Source: Candidatus Eiseniibacteriota bacterium (GTDB taxonomy: Bacteria; Eisenbacteria; RBG-16-71-46). From it: a stretch of 33,781 bases of DNA. A program made the position numbers and the translations under genes. The stretch is from NCBI GenBank assembly GCA_025360715.1, contig JANYBS010000167.1:1-33781 (forward strand). Direction: 5' to 3'. This document shows positions 1 through 7,133 of the stretch, piece after piece. The notes under the pieces were generated by a model. That model had not been told where the DNA came from, did not search any database, and worked only from the letters and a program-made list of their open reading frames with translations. Position 1 is the first letter of the stretch, and every line of letters starts with the position of its first letter.

Positions 1-2193
1 TACGCACGCGTGAACCACAACCTGGTCCTCCTGCCTACGGGCGACGTGATGGCCGTGGGCGGCTTGGGCAAGTTCGGGAACTTCGGCAACACACAGCCCG
101 CCTCTGTACCCGAGATCTGGGACGCCACGAACCACGTCTGGACAGGGGGTTCCGGCACCGGCCAGTTGGACTCGAATCCGTTGATAAGAGGATATCACAG
201 CAGCGCCGTCCTGCTCGCAGATGGCAGGGTCCTGTCGGCTTCTGGCAACCCCGTTCTGCCGAGCGGGCATGAGAACGACCTCGACCAGGTCGACATCTTC
301 ACGCCGCCCTATCTTTACAACAGCGCGGGAACGGCGCTCGCGACCCGGCCATTGATCACCTTCGCAGACACTACGGGCGCCTACGACAGCATGATCGCGG
401 TCAACACGGACGTGACGGTGGACGAGGTGGTCTTGCTCGATCCGGGTAGCTCGACGCACGGCTTCAACCCCGAGCAGCGCTATGTGCCGCTCACGTACAG
501 CAGCGGCGGCGGCGGTTACCACATTCCCGCCGACAGGGACTCGGTTCCGCCGGGCTACTACTACCTGTTCGCCCTCAAGAACAAGGTCCCCTCGATCGCC
601 AAGTGGATCTACGTGGGCTCGCCGCGCCGCACGCTCGACCTGGCTGTGGACTGTCCGCAGCCGACGCTGTTCAGCCTCACATGGACGGCGCCCGTGAACG
701 GTCTCGACTCGACCCGGGCTGTCGCCTACGACCTGCGTGGCAAGACGAGCGCCTTTGCCGTCACAGACCCGCCGAGTGCCGGTACCCCGCTCAGTGTGGG
801 AGCACCTACCTTCGCCGGAGCTCGCGAGCTCTACGTATACGCCGGAGAGCTGGGCACCCTTACCAACAATTCGAGCTATTACTTCCGGCTGCGCACCAAG
901 AACGCCTACGGTATGTGGTCGCCGTGGAAGTCGCTAAAGGTGACGGCGAAGACGAACGTCGACTGCTCGGGCACACTCGCTGGCGGGTCGGGCGGTGGTG
1001 GTGGCTTTGCGGCGCATCAGGCCGGGCCTGACTTTGCTGCGCACCAGGTAGGGGGCGACTTCGTCGCACCCGCCAACGGACCCGCGGGCAACTCGCTTCT
1101 CGACGGCCTGCCTGACGGTCAGCAAGCTAGAGACGCACTGGCACTCGATCGAGCCCCGTCCTTCGTTGACGGCCATGCGATGCTCTGGCTGCGGCAGGAT
1201 GGCGAACGCGTCTTGCATGCCGATCGCATGAGACTGATCGAGGTGGACCACGCCCCGGGCGCCGAGGCGGTGGCCGTGGGTGCGGACTTCTTCGCGGGCA
1301 CAAGACATCCGGCACGGAGCGCTCTGCTCCGCCATCCGGATGGCTCGTGGGAGCCCGTGAACCCTGCACAGCACATCGTCGCGAACGCTGGCGATGTCCT
1401 CGAGGCGACGTTTTCAGACGCAGCGGCCAGCGCTAGGCAGCCACTGCTGATCTCGGGGAGCGCTCCGTACGACGTGTGGGGCGCCGATTCCGCCGGCTTC
1501 ATGGTCCAGGCTGGCAGTGACGCGGCAGGATGGTCGTCTCTGGGCCGCAAGGCGCTGCGTCGTTCTGCCGCATCCGTTGGCGTCGCCAGCACGGGTGCCG
1601 CACGCGTCAGGCTGAGCTTTCTCGGCACAGCGATGCTCGACTTCGTCGGCTCGCTCGACGTCGGCTCCTCGGTCACGACGCGTCTCGAACCCCTCTCGGT
1701 CGTGCACTCCGATTCGGGCGAGGTGGCCGGTCGCATGGGCGCCTCGGGTATCGACGTGACCGGCGGAGAGACGCTCGCGTCGTACTTCTCGGCGACGGCG
1801 GATAGCGCAGGCGCGGCACGCACGTGGTTCCTCGAGCTTGAAGGATCACGTTCCGGAACAGGTTCCGCGGGTGTCATCGGCGCGAATGCACACGGCGTGG
1901 GCACTCCGGAGCCGGTGGTCTTCGGACTGTCGCAGAACCGCCCGAATCCGTTCCGTTCGGGCACGAGTCTGCGACTCGGGCTGCCGGAACGCGCTCGTGT
2001 CAGCGTGATCGTCTACGACCTCTTCGGTCGCAGGATCCGCACTCTGTCAGACGGCGAACTCGATGCGGGCTACCACACGCTCGACTGGAACGGCGCCGAC
2101 GACTCGGGCCGCTCGGTGCACCCGGGTGTCTACCTCTGCCGCCTGAATGCCGGTTCCCGTCAGGTGACGAGGCAGATGGTCCGCTTGCCCTGA
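1..2193 (+). CDS. Galactose-oxidase-like secreted protein with FlgD-like sorting domain (5' partial)
   Basis: The frame is open to base 1 and begins inside a kelch-type blade, so the true start lies upstream; the GTG at 10 is not a credible start. Residue numbers here count from that GTG. Residues 1-95 are the last galactose-oxidase propeller blades, and about 96-205 a DUF1929-type C-terminal beta-sandwich. The motif GYHSSAVLLADGRV gives Tyr62-His63, and SSTHGFNPEQR gives His150. By family knowledge these match the Tyr495, His496 and His581 copper ligands of galactose oxidase; the Cys228/Tyr272 cofactor pair would be outside the window. An FN3-like domain follows (about 210-316), then a Gly-rich linker with an imperfect repeat DFAAHQxGG. 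A long region I do not recognise precedes the last 90 residues, which form the sorting-type domain (NRPNPF, VYDLFGRRIR, PGVYLCR). I infer an exported or surface copper-radical oxidase-like enzyme; substrate unknown. A terminator follows. Confidence 0.8.
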   Translation, partial: YARVNHNLVLLPTGDVMAVGGLGKFGNFGNTQPASVPEIWDATNHVWTGGSGTGQLDSNPLIRGYHSSAVLLADGRVLSASGNPVLPSGHENDLDQVDIFTPPYLYNSAGTALATRPLITFADTTGAYDSMIAVNTDVTVDEVVLLDPGSSTHGFNPEQRYVPLTYSSGGGGYHIPADRDSVPPGYYYLFALKNKVPSIAKWIYVGSPRRTLDLAVDCPQPTLFSLTWTAPVNGLDSTRAVAYDLRGKTSAFAVTDPPSAGTPLSVGAPTFAGARELYVYAGELGTLTNNSSYYFRLRTKNAYGMWSPWKSLKVTAKTNVDCSGTLAGGSGGGGGFAAHQAGPDFAAHQVGGDFVAPANGPAGNSLLDGLPDGQQARDALALDRAPSFVDGHAMLWLRQDGERVLHADRMRLIEVDHAPGAEAVAVGADFFAGTRHPARSALLRHPDGSWEPVNPAQHIVANAGDVLEATFSDAAASARQPLLISGSAPYDVWGADSAGFMVQAGSDAAGWSSLGRKALRRSAASVGVASTGAARVRLSFLGTAMLDFVGSLDVGSSVTTRLEPLSVVHSDSGEVAGRMGASGIDVTGGETLASYFSATADSAGAARTWFLELEGSRSGTGSAGVIGANAHGVGTPEPVVFGLSQNRPNPFRSGTSLRLGLPERARVSVIVYDLFGRRIRTLSDGELDAGYHTLDWNGADDSGRSVHPGVYLCRLNAGSRQVTRQMVRLP

Positions 2194-2219
2194 TCGGGGC
2201 GGCTCGTAACCTTACACAC

Positions 2220-2252
2220 AGCGCCCCGTGTCCGCGAAGGTCACGGGGCGCT
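2220..2252. terminator. Bidirectional intrinsic terminator
   Basis: Perfect 11-bp stem AGCGCCCCGTG (2220-2230) with CACGGGGCGCT (2242-2252) and an 11-nt loop. A short T-rich tail, GGTTTGTCC, follows on the + side. It lies exactly between the converging oxidase (+) and GNAT (-) genes, so it probably serves both. Confidence 0.75.
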
Positions 2253-2280
2253 GGTTTGTCCTCCGGCGGGCTCGCGGCGT

Positions 2281-3114
2281 TCAGGCCGGCGGCGGCATGA
2301 TCCAGCTGGGTCGCTCATACGCCACTTCGAAGCCGGCGCGTTGCACATTGCGCCAGCTCACGGGGTTGAGGTCGCTCCAGTTGGGCGCGGTCTCCACGAC
2401 CATCACCTTTGCGCCGGCTGCGCGTGCGGCGCGCACGCGGCTGGCCAGCAGCGCAGACTGTGCGCCGCGGCGGCGGGCGGCCTCGAGCGTGCCGGCGAGG
2501 CCGAACCACGCCGCGCCATCGCGCACGAACACCGCCGCACAGGCGACAGGCCGTTCCTGATCATACGCCACGTGATGCTCCCAGCCGGGCCTGCCCACCG
2601 CGGCGGCGATCCAGCGCGCCTGCAATTGCGCGTCGTGCGCGAACACCTCGGCTGCGACAGCGCCGAAATCGGCCGCGCGCGCCTCGGTCACACGCTCGAT
2701 GTTCAATTCACTCGCGGCCTCGGGTGGCGCGGCATCGCGCCGGTGCCATTTCACGTGATGAAAATAGGTGGCGTAGCCGCGCGCTTCGAGCAGCGGCTGC
2801 ACCTGCGCCGCAGCCGGGGCGCTCAGGTTGATCGCGTGATCCTGACGGCCGGCGAAGTGCGCGCGCACGGCGTCGAGCGTGTTGGCGTTCGTGGGCTCGA
2901 ACACGCCCAGGCCGATCACGCGATTGAAGAGCAGCGAATCGATATGGTCCGCGGCGATCGCCACGGCGCCGCCGATGCGGGCGATGCGCAGACCCAATCC
3001 CTCCCGCACGTCCTCGGGCGCAGCCGCCCATTGGTCCTGCCACGCCATGGCCTCGATGCCTTCGAGCCTGCGCGCGTCGTGCGATGCCGCGCCGGCTCCG
3101 TCTGCCTCGCTCAA
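2281..3114 (-). CDS. GNAT-family N-acetyltransferase
   Basis: 277 residues read from a TTG whose last bases overlap the TGA of the upstream MprF-like gene (3111-3114), the usual layout for translational coupling. An internal ATG at 3048 (MAWQDQW) is the alternative start. The C-terminal half looks like an acetyl-CoA-dependent acyltransferase: a beta strand (PVACAAVFVRDGAAWFGLAG), then a motif-A-like helix (EAARRRGAQSALLASRV), then VVETAPN and a closing segment VSWRNVQRAGFEVAYER typical of GNAT C-termini. The N-terminal 120 residues are less conserved in appearance and may form a second, degenerate GNAT-like lobe. Acceptor substrate is unknown. Coupling to a lipid-modifying aminoacyltransferase, itself built on a GNAT-like fold, hints at an envelope role, which is inference only. 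Confidence 0.75.
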   Translation of the reverse strand: MSEADGAGAASHDARRLEGIEAMAWQDQWAAAPEDVREGLGLRIARIGGAVAIAADHIDSLLFNRVIGLGVFEPTNANTLDAVRAHFAGRQDHAINLSAPAAAQVQPLLEARGYATYFHHVKWHRRDAAPPEAASELNIERVTEARAADFGAVAAEVFAHDAQLQARWIAAAVGRPGWEHHVAYDQERPVACAAVFVRDGAAWFGLAGTLEAARRRGAQSALLASRVRAARAAGAKVMVVETAPNWSDLNPVSWRNVQRAGFEVAYERPSWIMPPPA

Positions 3115-4904
3115 CTCGCGGCCTTGGCGGCGTCGCTTTCGCTGGCGGCAGCTGGCGCATCCGAAGCGCTCGCAGCGGCCGCGGGCCGCGGCGCTTCCTC
3201 GCTCTCGCGGCGCAGGAAGCTCAGCAGGCCCTCGGGCGTCTGTGCGCGCACGAGTGCCAGCGCGATGCGCGGCAGCGACAGCGCGTTGGGGTAGATCAAG
3301 TAGCGATCTTCGAACTCCGGGTCGAACTTGCGCTTCCAGCGAAAGAGTCCCTGGAAGTCGTAGAAGCGGCTCAGACGCTCGATCAGGAATGCGCGCGCGG
3401 GGTCTTCGGACACCTGCACCTCACTGCCTTCCACACCGTCGTGCGACACCTTCACGAGCGCCGACAGCGACAGGCTCATCAACTGATCGCCACGCGCTCG
3501 AGCATGCTCGGTGGACTTGACCACCAGCAGCTCCATCGCACCGGTGGGCGCATTGGGGCGGCGGCGCATCAGATCGATCGCCCATCCCTTGCGCGCCCAG
3601 ATCGGCGTCCATGTGCAGAAGGCCTCGACGCGCTTGTTCTTGGTGTCCCACGCGACGCTCAGCCACACCTGATTCAACTCATCGGGGTCGAAGAAGCCCA
3701 TGCAGAAGCCACGCTCGCCGCCGTGTTTACCCTTCACCCATTCGTTCGAGATCTCTTGGATCTGCGCCAGCATGCCATCGGGATCCTGGGCTGCATCGAA
3801 CGGCGTCTCGCCGGGCACGAAGATGCGCACTTCGATGCCCTGCTTCTCGAGTTTGCGCACCTGCCGGCGCACGTTGCCGATCGCCGAGCCTTCGAGTGAG
3901 AACCTGGCCGTGCGCAGCACGGGGTCCTCGCCGATGTGCACGGCGTTCCAGCCGCGCGCGCGGTACCAGCGGATGTGCTCGGGCCGCGCCTGATAGAAGC
4001 CGAACGCCCAGTCGTGGTCGCGGCAATATCGCTCGAACGCCTCGAGCAGCGCGGGCATCTCCTCGGGCGGGCCCATGGGATCGCCGATCACCAATAGAGT
4101 ATCGTCGATGAACTTGTACGCGATCACCGCGCGCTGGTTCGCGCTGAAGAAGTAGTCGATGTCATCGGCGAACGCGAAGGCGTGCACGGTGCTGTCGCCG
4201 TGGCGCCGGGCGATGTCGCGCACGCGCTGCACCTCGGCGCGGTGCCGGCCGATATGACTCGCCGGCCGCAGCAGCAACAGCGCGAGCGTGATCAGCGCGG
4301 TCAGGCTCACGACACTGATCGAGCCCAGGAACCAGCGCACCACATGCTGGTTGCGCGAAACTTGAAGTACGGGCTCGCCATAGCCGAAGAGCTGGTAGAG
4401 CGCCTCGGCCAGGGCGCGCGCGAACGAGGCCTCGTGCGGGCTGAATCGGAATTCCACGAGCCAGCAGCCGCCGATCGCGTAGAGCGCCAGCCCGGCGAGC
4501 ATCAGCAACAGCGGCGCGAACAGGTTGCGGAATCCCAACTCGCGGCTCTTGACCGGGAACGCGTCGGCGTTCACGCCCAGGAAGAACATGAGCCCGGCGG
4601 CGACGCTGGCCTCCTCGAAGTCGAACGCTTTGAGCAGGTTGACGGGCACCGACACGGCCGCGAGGAAAAGGGCGGCCACGAACGCGCGGCGCTTGCCGCG
4701 CCGCAGGCCGAACGCGGTGAGCAGCATGAGCGCGCCCGCGAGTAACGTGAACGTTCGGCTCGTATCGAGCACGTCGGTGGGAACGAGGTGCCGAAGAGCC
4801 AACAGGCGCTCCGGCGGCCGCGAGAGCAGGGCCGATCCCAGATCGATCAGGCCCATCACGGCCACGGCAAGCGCGAGCGCGTGGCGTACGAAAGTCCGGT
4901 TCAT
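3111..4904 (-). CDS. MprF-like membrane protein with DUF2156 (phosphatidylglycerol lysyltransferase C-terminal) domain
   Basis: About 597 residues. I choose ATG 4904 (MNRTFVRHALALAVAVMG): the frame stays open to 5033, but the extra segment has no membrane helix and covers the promoter-like region. About six hydrophobic segments occupy the first ~220 residues, followed by the cytosolic DUF2156 catalytic domain. Landmarks are FFSANQRAVIAYKFIDDTLLVIGDPMG, continuing into EEMPALLEAFERYC, then WNAVHIGEDPVL and GNVRRQVRKLEKQG, and the end KRKFDPEFEDRYLIYPN. In the family this domain transfers an amino acid from aminoacyl-tRNA to phosphatidylglycerol, lowering envelope charge. The membrane part is much shorter than the ~14-helix flippase of canonical MprF, so this may be a synthase without a full flippase. 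The tail is Ala/Ser-rich low complexity. It overlaps the downstream GNAT gene. The aminoacyl donor cannot be read from sequence. Confidence 0.85.
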   Translation of the reverse strand: MNRTFVRHALALAVAVMGLIDLGSALLSRPPERLLALRHLVPTDVLDTSRTFTLLAGALMLLTAFGLRRGKRRAFVAALFLAAVSVPVNLLKAFDFEEASVAAGLMFFLGVNADAFPVKSRELGFRNLFAPLLLMLAGLALYAIGGCWLVEFRFSPHEASFARALAEALYQLFGYGEPVLQVSRNQHVVRWFLGSISVVSLTALITLALLLLRPASHIGRHRAEVQRVRDIARRHGDSTVHAFAFADDIDYFFSANQRAVIAYKFIDDTLLVIGDPMGPPEEMPALLEAFERYCRDHDWAFGFYQARPEHIRWYRARGWNAVHIGEDPVLRTARFSLEGSAIGNVRRQVRKLEKQGIEVRIFVPGETPFDAAQDPDGMLAQIQEISNEWVKGKHGGERGFCMGFFDPDELNQVWLSVAWDTKNKRVEAFCTWTPIWARKGWAIDLMRRRPNAPTGAMELLVVKSTEHARARGDQLMSLSLSALVKVSHDGVEGSEVQVSEDPARAFLIERLSRFYDFQGLFRWKRKFDPEFEDRYLIYPNALSLPRIALALVRAQTPEGLLSFLRRESEEAPRPAAAASASDAPAAASESDAAKAAS

Positions 4905-4916
4905 GGTCTGCAAACG

Positions 4917-4922
4917 ACCGTA
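4917..4922 (-). promoter_or_regulatory. Putative -10 box of the MprF-like gene (near-leaderless)
   Basis: On the - strand the sequence reads GCTACGGTCG, with TACGGT only 12 nt before the ATG at 4904. The same GCTACGGT occurs before ispH. No convincing -35 is visible at 17 bp and there is no Shine-Dalgarno site. Confidence 0.4.
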
Positions 4923-5009
4923 GCACACCGCGGCGATAAGAGCCGCAGGCGCGGGTTCGGACTCTGTCAGTTCAACGCATTGGCAGTCCGGAACCTCGGC
5001 CGGGCGTGC

Positions 5010-5015
5010 TAATCT
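5010..5015 (+). promoter_or_regulatory. Putative -10 box of the TPR gene (near-leaderless)
   Basis: GCTAATCTGC places TAATCT 10 nt before the ATG at 5026, so transcription would start about 2-5 nt before the start codon. A TTGGCA at 4980-4985 is 24 bp away, too far to be a normal -35. No Shine-Dalgarno site is present. Confidence 0.4.
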
Positions 5016-5025
5016 GCACGGCCAC

Positions 5026-6330
5026 ATGCACAACGCCCCTACAAGCCGCCGGATTCACCGCTACGCCGCTGCTGGCCTGCTCGTGCTGTTCACGGCCGCC
5101 TTCACGGCGGCAGGCTGGCTCTGCGCCCCGCGCGCCGACGTCGTGCCCTTGCTCGTGCCCGCGGGCTCGCAGGACTCCAGCTTCGTCGAGTCCAAAGCCG
5201 CGCCGCTCATCATCCCCGGCCGTGGCGCGAACGGCGTCGCGCCCAAGACGCTCAAGGAGCGCGCGCGCGATTCGTATGTACTGGGCCGCGCGCTCGAACG
5301 CGAAGGCCAGCCGGCGTCCGCGATCGTGTCGTACCGCACGGCGACGATCTTCGACTCCACCATGAAGGATGCGCACCTTCGTATGGGCATGCTCTTCGCG
5401 CGAGTGGGGCAGCACCGTGTGGCGGCGGGCGAGTTCGCCGCCGAACTCACGCTCGATCCGGGCAACACGCAGGCCGGCCGCGCGCTCGGGCTATCGCTGG
5501 CATCGATCGGCGACACAACGCGCGCCATCCAGCAATTGGAGCTGCTCACGCGCCGCGATCCGCGCGATGAGGCGTCGTGGCAGGCGCTGGGCTTCGCGTA
5601 TGGCGCCGCGCAGCGCAACGCCGACGCCGAGCGCGCGTTGCGCCGCGCGCTGCAACTGCAGCCCAAAGATGCCGACGCATGGCGCGATCTTGGCGCGCTG
5701 TACGCGAACACCGGCCGCGGCAAGGCCGCGCGGGATGCGTACCTGAAAGCGATCGAGCTCGACCAGAGCGACGCGCGTGTGTTCGTGAACCTGGGCAATC
5801 TGGAACGCCGCGACAATCACGGCGACGCGGCGCTGGCCGCGTATCACCAGGCCGAACTGCGCGATTCCACGCTGGGCTTCGCCTACCGCGGTCAGGTCGA
5901 CGTGCTGCTCGAGCTCAAGCGCGAGGCTGATGCGGGCGCCGTGTATCGCCGCTGGCTCAAGGCCATGCCCGAGGAGTCCAACGCGCGCGTCGAGGCCATG
6001 GCGCTTTTCACGCGCCTGGGCCGCTCCGACGTGGCGCTCGAGCTAGGCCGCGATGGCGTGCGCCGCGAGAACCGCTCGGGCGAGGCGCACCTGGCGCTCG
6101 GGATGGCCTACCACGCCGCGAATCAGGAACGCGATGCGCTCGACGAGATGCGCCGCGCGCAGCTGCTTCTCAAGAAGCCCGAGCAGCGCGGCCGCGTGGA
6201 GAAGATGATCGCCGGATTGCGCGCCGCAGCGCCCGATTCGCTGCGCACGTTGTTCGCCGCCGACAGCGTGGCGCACATGCGGCCCGTGCCCGCCGACAGC
6301 GCCGCTGTGCGCGGCGCCAAGCTGCCGTGA
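5026..6330 (+). CDS. Membrane-anchored tetratricopeptide-repeat protein
   Basis: 434 residues. A single hydrophobic segment at about 13-31 follows a basic N-terminus (TSRRIHRY), giving a signal anchor with the rest outside the cytoplasm. A linker rich in Pro/Ala leads to a TPR array from about residue 80 to 390. Typical repeat signatures are YVLGRALEREGQPASAIVSY, AHLRMGMLFARVGQHRVAA, AWRDLGALYANTGRGKAA and AHLALGMAYHAANQERDAL; I count roughly eight helix pairs. No catalytic domain is visible, so a scaffolding or complex-assembly role is likely from the fold alone. The stop codon TGATG overlaps the start of the crotonase gene by one base, so the two are almost certainly co-translated, although their functions are not obviously linked. 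Confidence 0.85.
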   Translation: MHNAPTSRRIHRYAAAGLLVLFTAAFTAAGWLCAPRADVVPLLVPAGSQDSSFVESKAAPLIIPGRGANGVAPKTLKERARDSYVLGRALEREGQPASAIVSYRTATIFDSTMKDAHLRMGMLFARVGQHRVAAGEFAAELTLDPGNTQAGRALGLSLASIGDTTRAIQQLELLTRRDPRDEASWQALGFAYGAAQRNADAERALRRALQLQPKDADAWRDLGALYANTGRGKAARDAYLKAIELDQSDARVFVNLGNLERRDNHGDAALAAYHQAELRDSTLGFAYRGQVDVLLELKREADAGAVYRRWLKAMPEESNARVEAMALFTRLGRSDVALELGRDGVRRENRSGEAHLALGMAYHAANQERDALDEMRRAQLLLKKPEQRGRVEKMIAGLRAAAPDSLRTLFAADSVAHMRPVPADSAAVRGAKLP

Positions 6331-7106
6331 TGCCGGAGTCGCCCGGCACCGTGCGCGTGCGCCGACAAGGCTCCGTGATGCGCTTGAGCCTGGAGCGCGG
6401 CGCGCTGAATGTGTTGGATCGCCCGCTGGGCCGCGCGCTCGCGCAGGCGGTCGCCGAAGCATCGGCGGATCGCAGCGTCGCGGTACTCGTGCTCGATGGC
6501 GGCGCGGCGCGGGGATTCTCCGCCGGCGTCGAGGTGGCCGATCACGTGCCCGGGACCGTGGCCGACATGCTCGCCGCGTTCCACGGCGCCGTGCGCTCGC
6601 TGTGGGCGTGCGAGTGCCCGAGCATCGCGCTGGTGCACGGCTTCGCCATGGGCGGTGGCCTCGAGTTGGCGCTGGCGTGCGATCAGGTCGTGGTGGAGCA
6701 GGGTGCCAAGTTGGGTTTTCCCGAGATCCGCCTGGGCTGCTATCCGCCGGTGGCGGCCGCGATCCTGCCTGCGCGCATCGGCTGGGCCGCGGCGAACGAG
6801 CTGGTGCTTGGCGGCGAGGACTTCACGCCCGAGCGCGCGCTCGCGCTGGGCATGGTCAATCGCGTGTGCGAGGACGGCGCGCGCGAGCAGGCGCTCGCAG
6901 ATCTGCTGGCGCCGCTCCTGCGCCAGAGCCCCGCGGTGTTGCGCGAAGCGCGCGTGGCGCTGCGGCTGGCTGTTGGCGGCGCGCAGGAGTCGGCGCTCGC
7001 CGCGATCGAGGCGCGCTACCTGCGCGAGCTCATGAGCCTGGCCGATGCGAACGAAGGCATCGCCGCGTTCATGGCCAAGCGCGCGCCGCAGTGGAAGAAC
7101 GGCTGA
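6330..7106 (+). CDS. Enoyl-CoA hydratase/isomerase (crotonase) family, cyclohexadienoyl-CoA hydratase-like
   Basis: 258 residues from the ATG in TGATG; a GTG one codon earlier is possible. The crotonase oxyanion-hole segments are clear: ARGFSAGVEVADH, then GFAMGGGLELALACDQVV. The active-site loop FPEIRLGCYPPVAAAILP follows, where classic hydratases have PGxGG. The combination FSAGVEVADH...CYPPVAA resembles the cyclohexa-1,5-diene-1-carboxyl-CoA hydratase (Dch) group of anaerobic benzoyl-CoA degradation. No other gene of that pathway lies in the window, so I keep the family-level call; an ordinary enoyl-CoA hydratase or isomerase role remains possible. The product would be cytosolic and act on acyl-CoA thioesters. 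It is coupled to the upstream TPR gene and converges on the propeller gene with only 27 bp between, where I see no strong terminator. Confidence 0.85.
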   Translation: MPESPGTVRVRRQGSVMRLSLERGALNVLDRPLGRALAQAVAEASADRSVAVLVLDGGAARGFSAGVEVADHVPGTVADMLAAFHGAVRSLWACECPSIALVHGFAMGGGLELALACDQVVVEQGAKLGFPEIRLGCYPPVAAAILPARIGWAAANELVLGGEDFTPERALALGMVNRVCEDGAREQALADLLAPLLRQSPAVLREARVALRLAVGGAQESALAAIEARYLRELMSLADANEGIAAFMAKRAPQWKNG

Positions 7107-7133
7107 CGCGACATCGCCCCAGCCAGCGCGTCC

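Noticed and set aside
4905-5033. N-terminal extension of the MprF-like gene to 5033
   Set aside because: It adds 43 residues without a helix or ribosome site and would overlap the divergent TPR start; the ATG at 4904 begins directly with the first membrane segment.
7105-7132. GACGCG...CGCGTC as a terminator between the crotonase and propeller genes
   Set aside because: Only 6 bp, a 16-nt loop, overlapping both coding ends and no T-tract; well within chance for this base composition.
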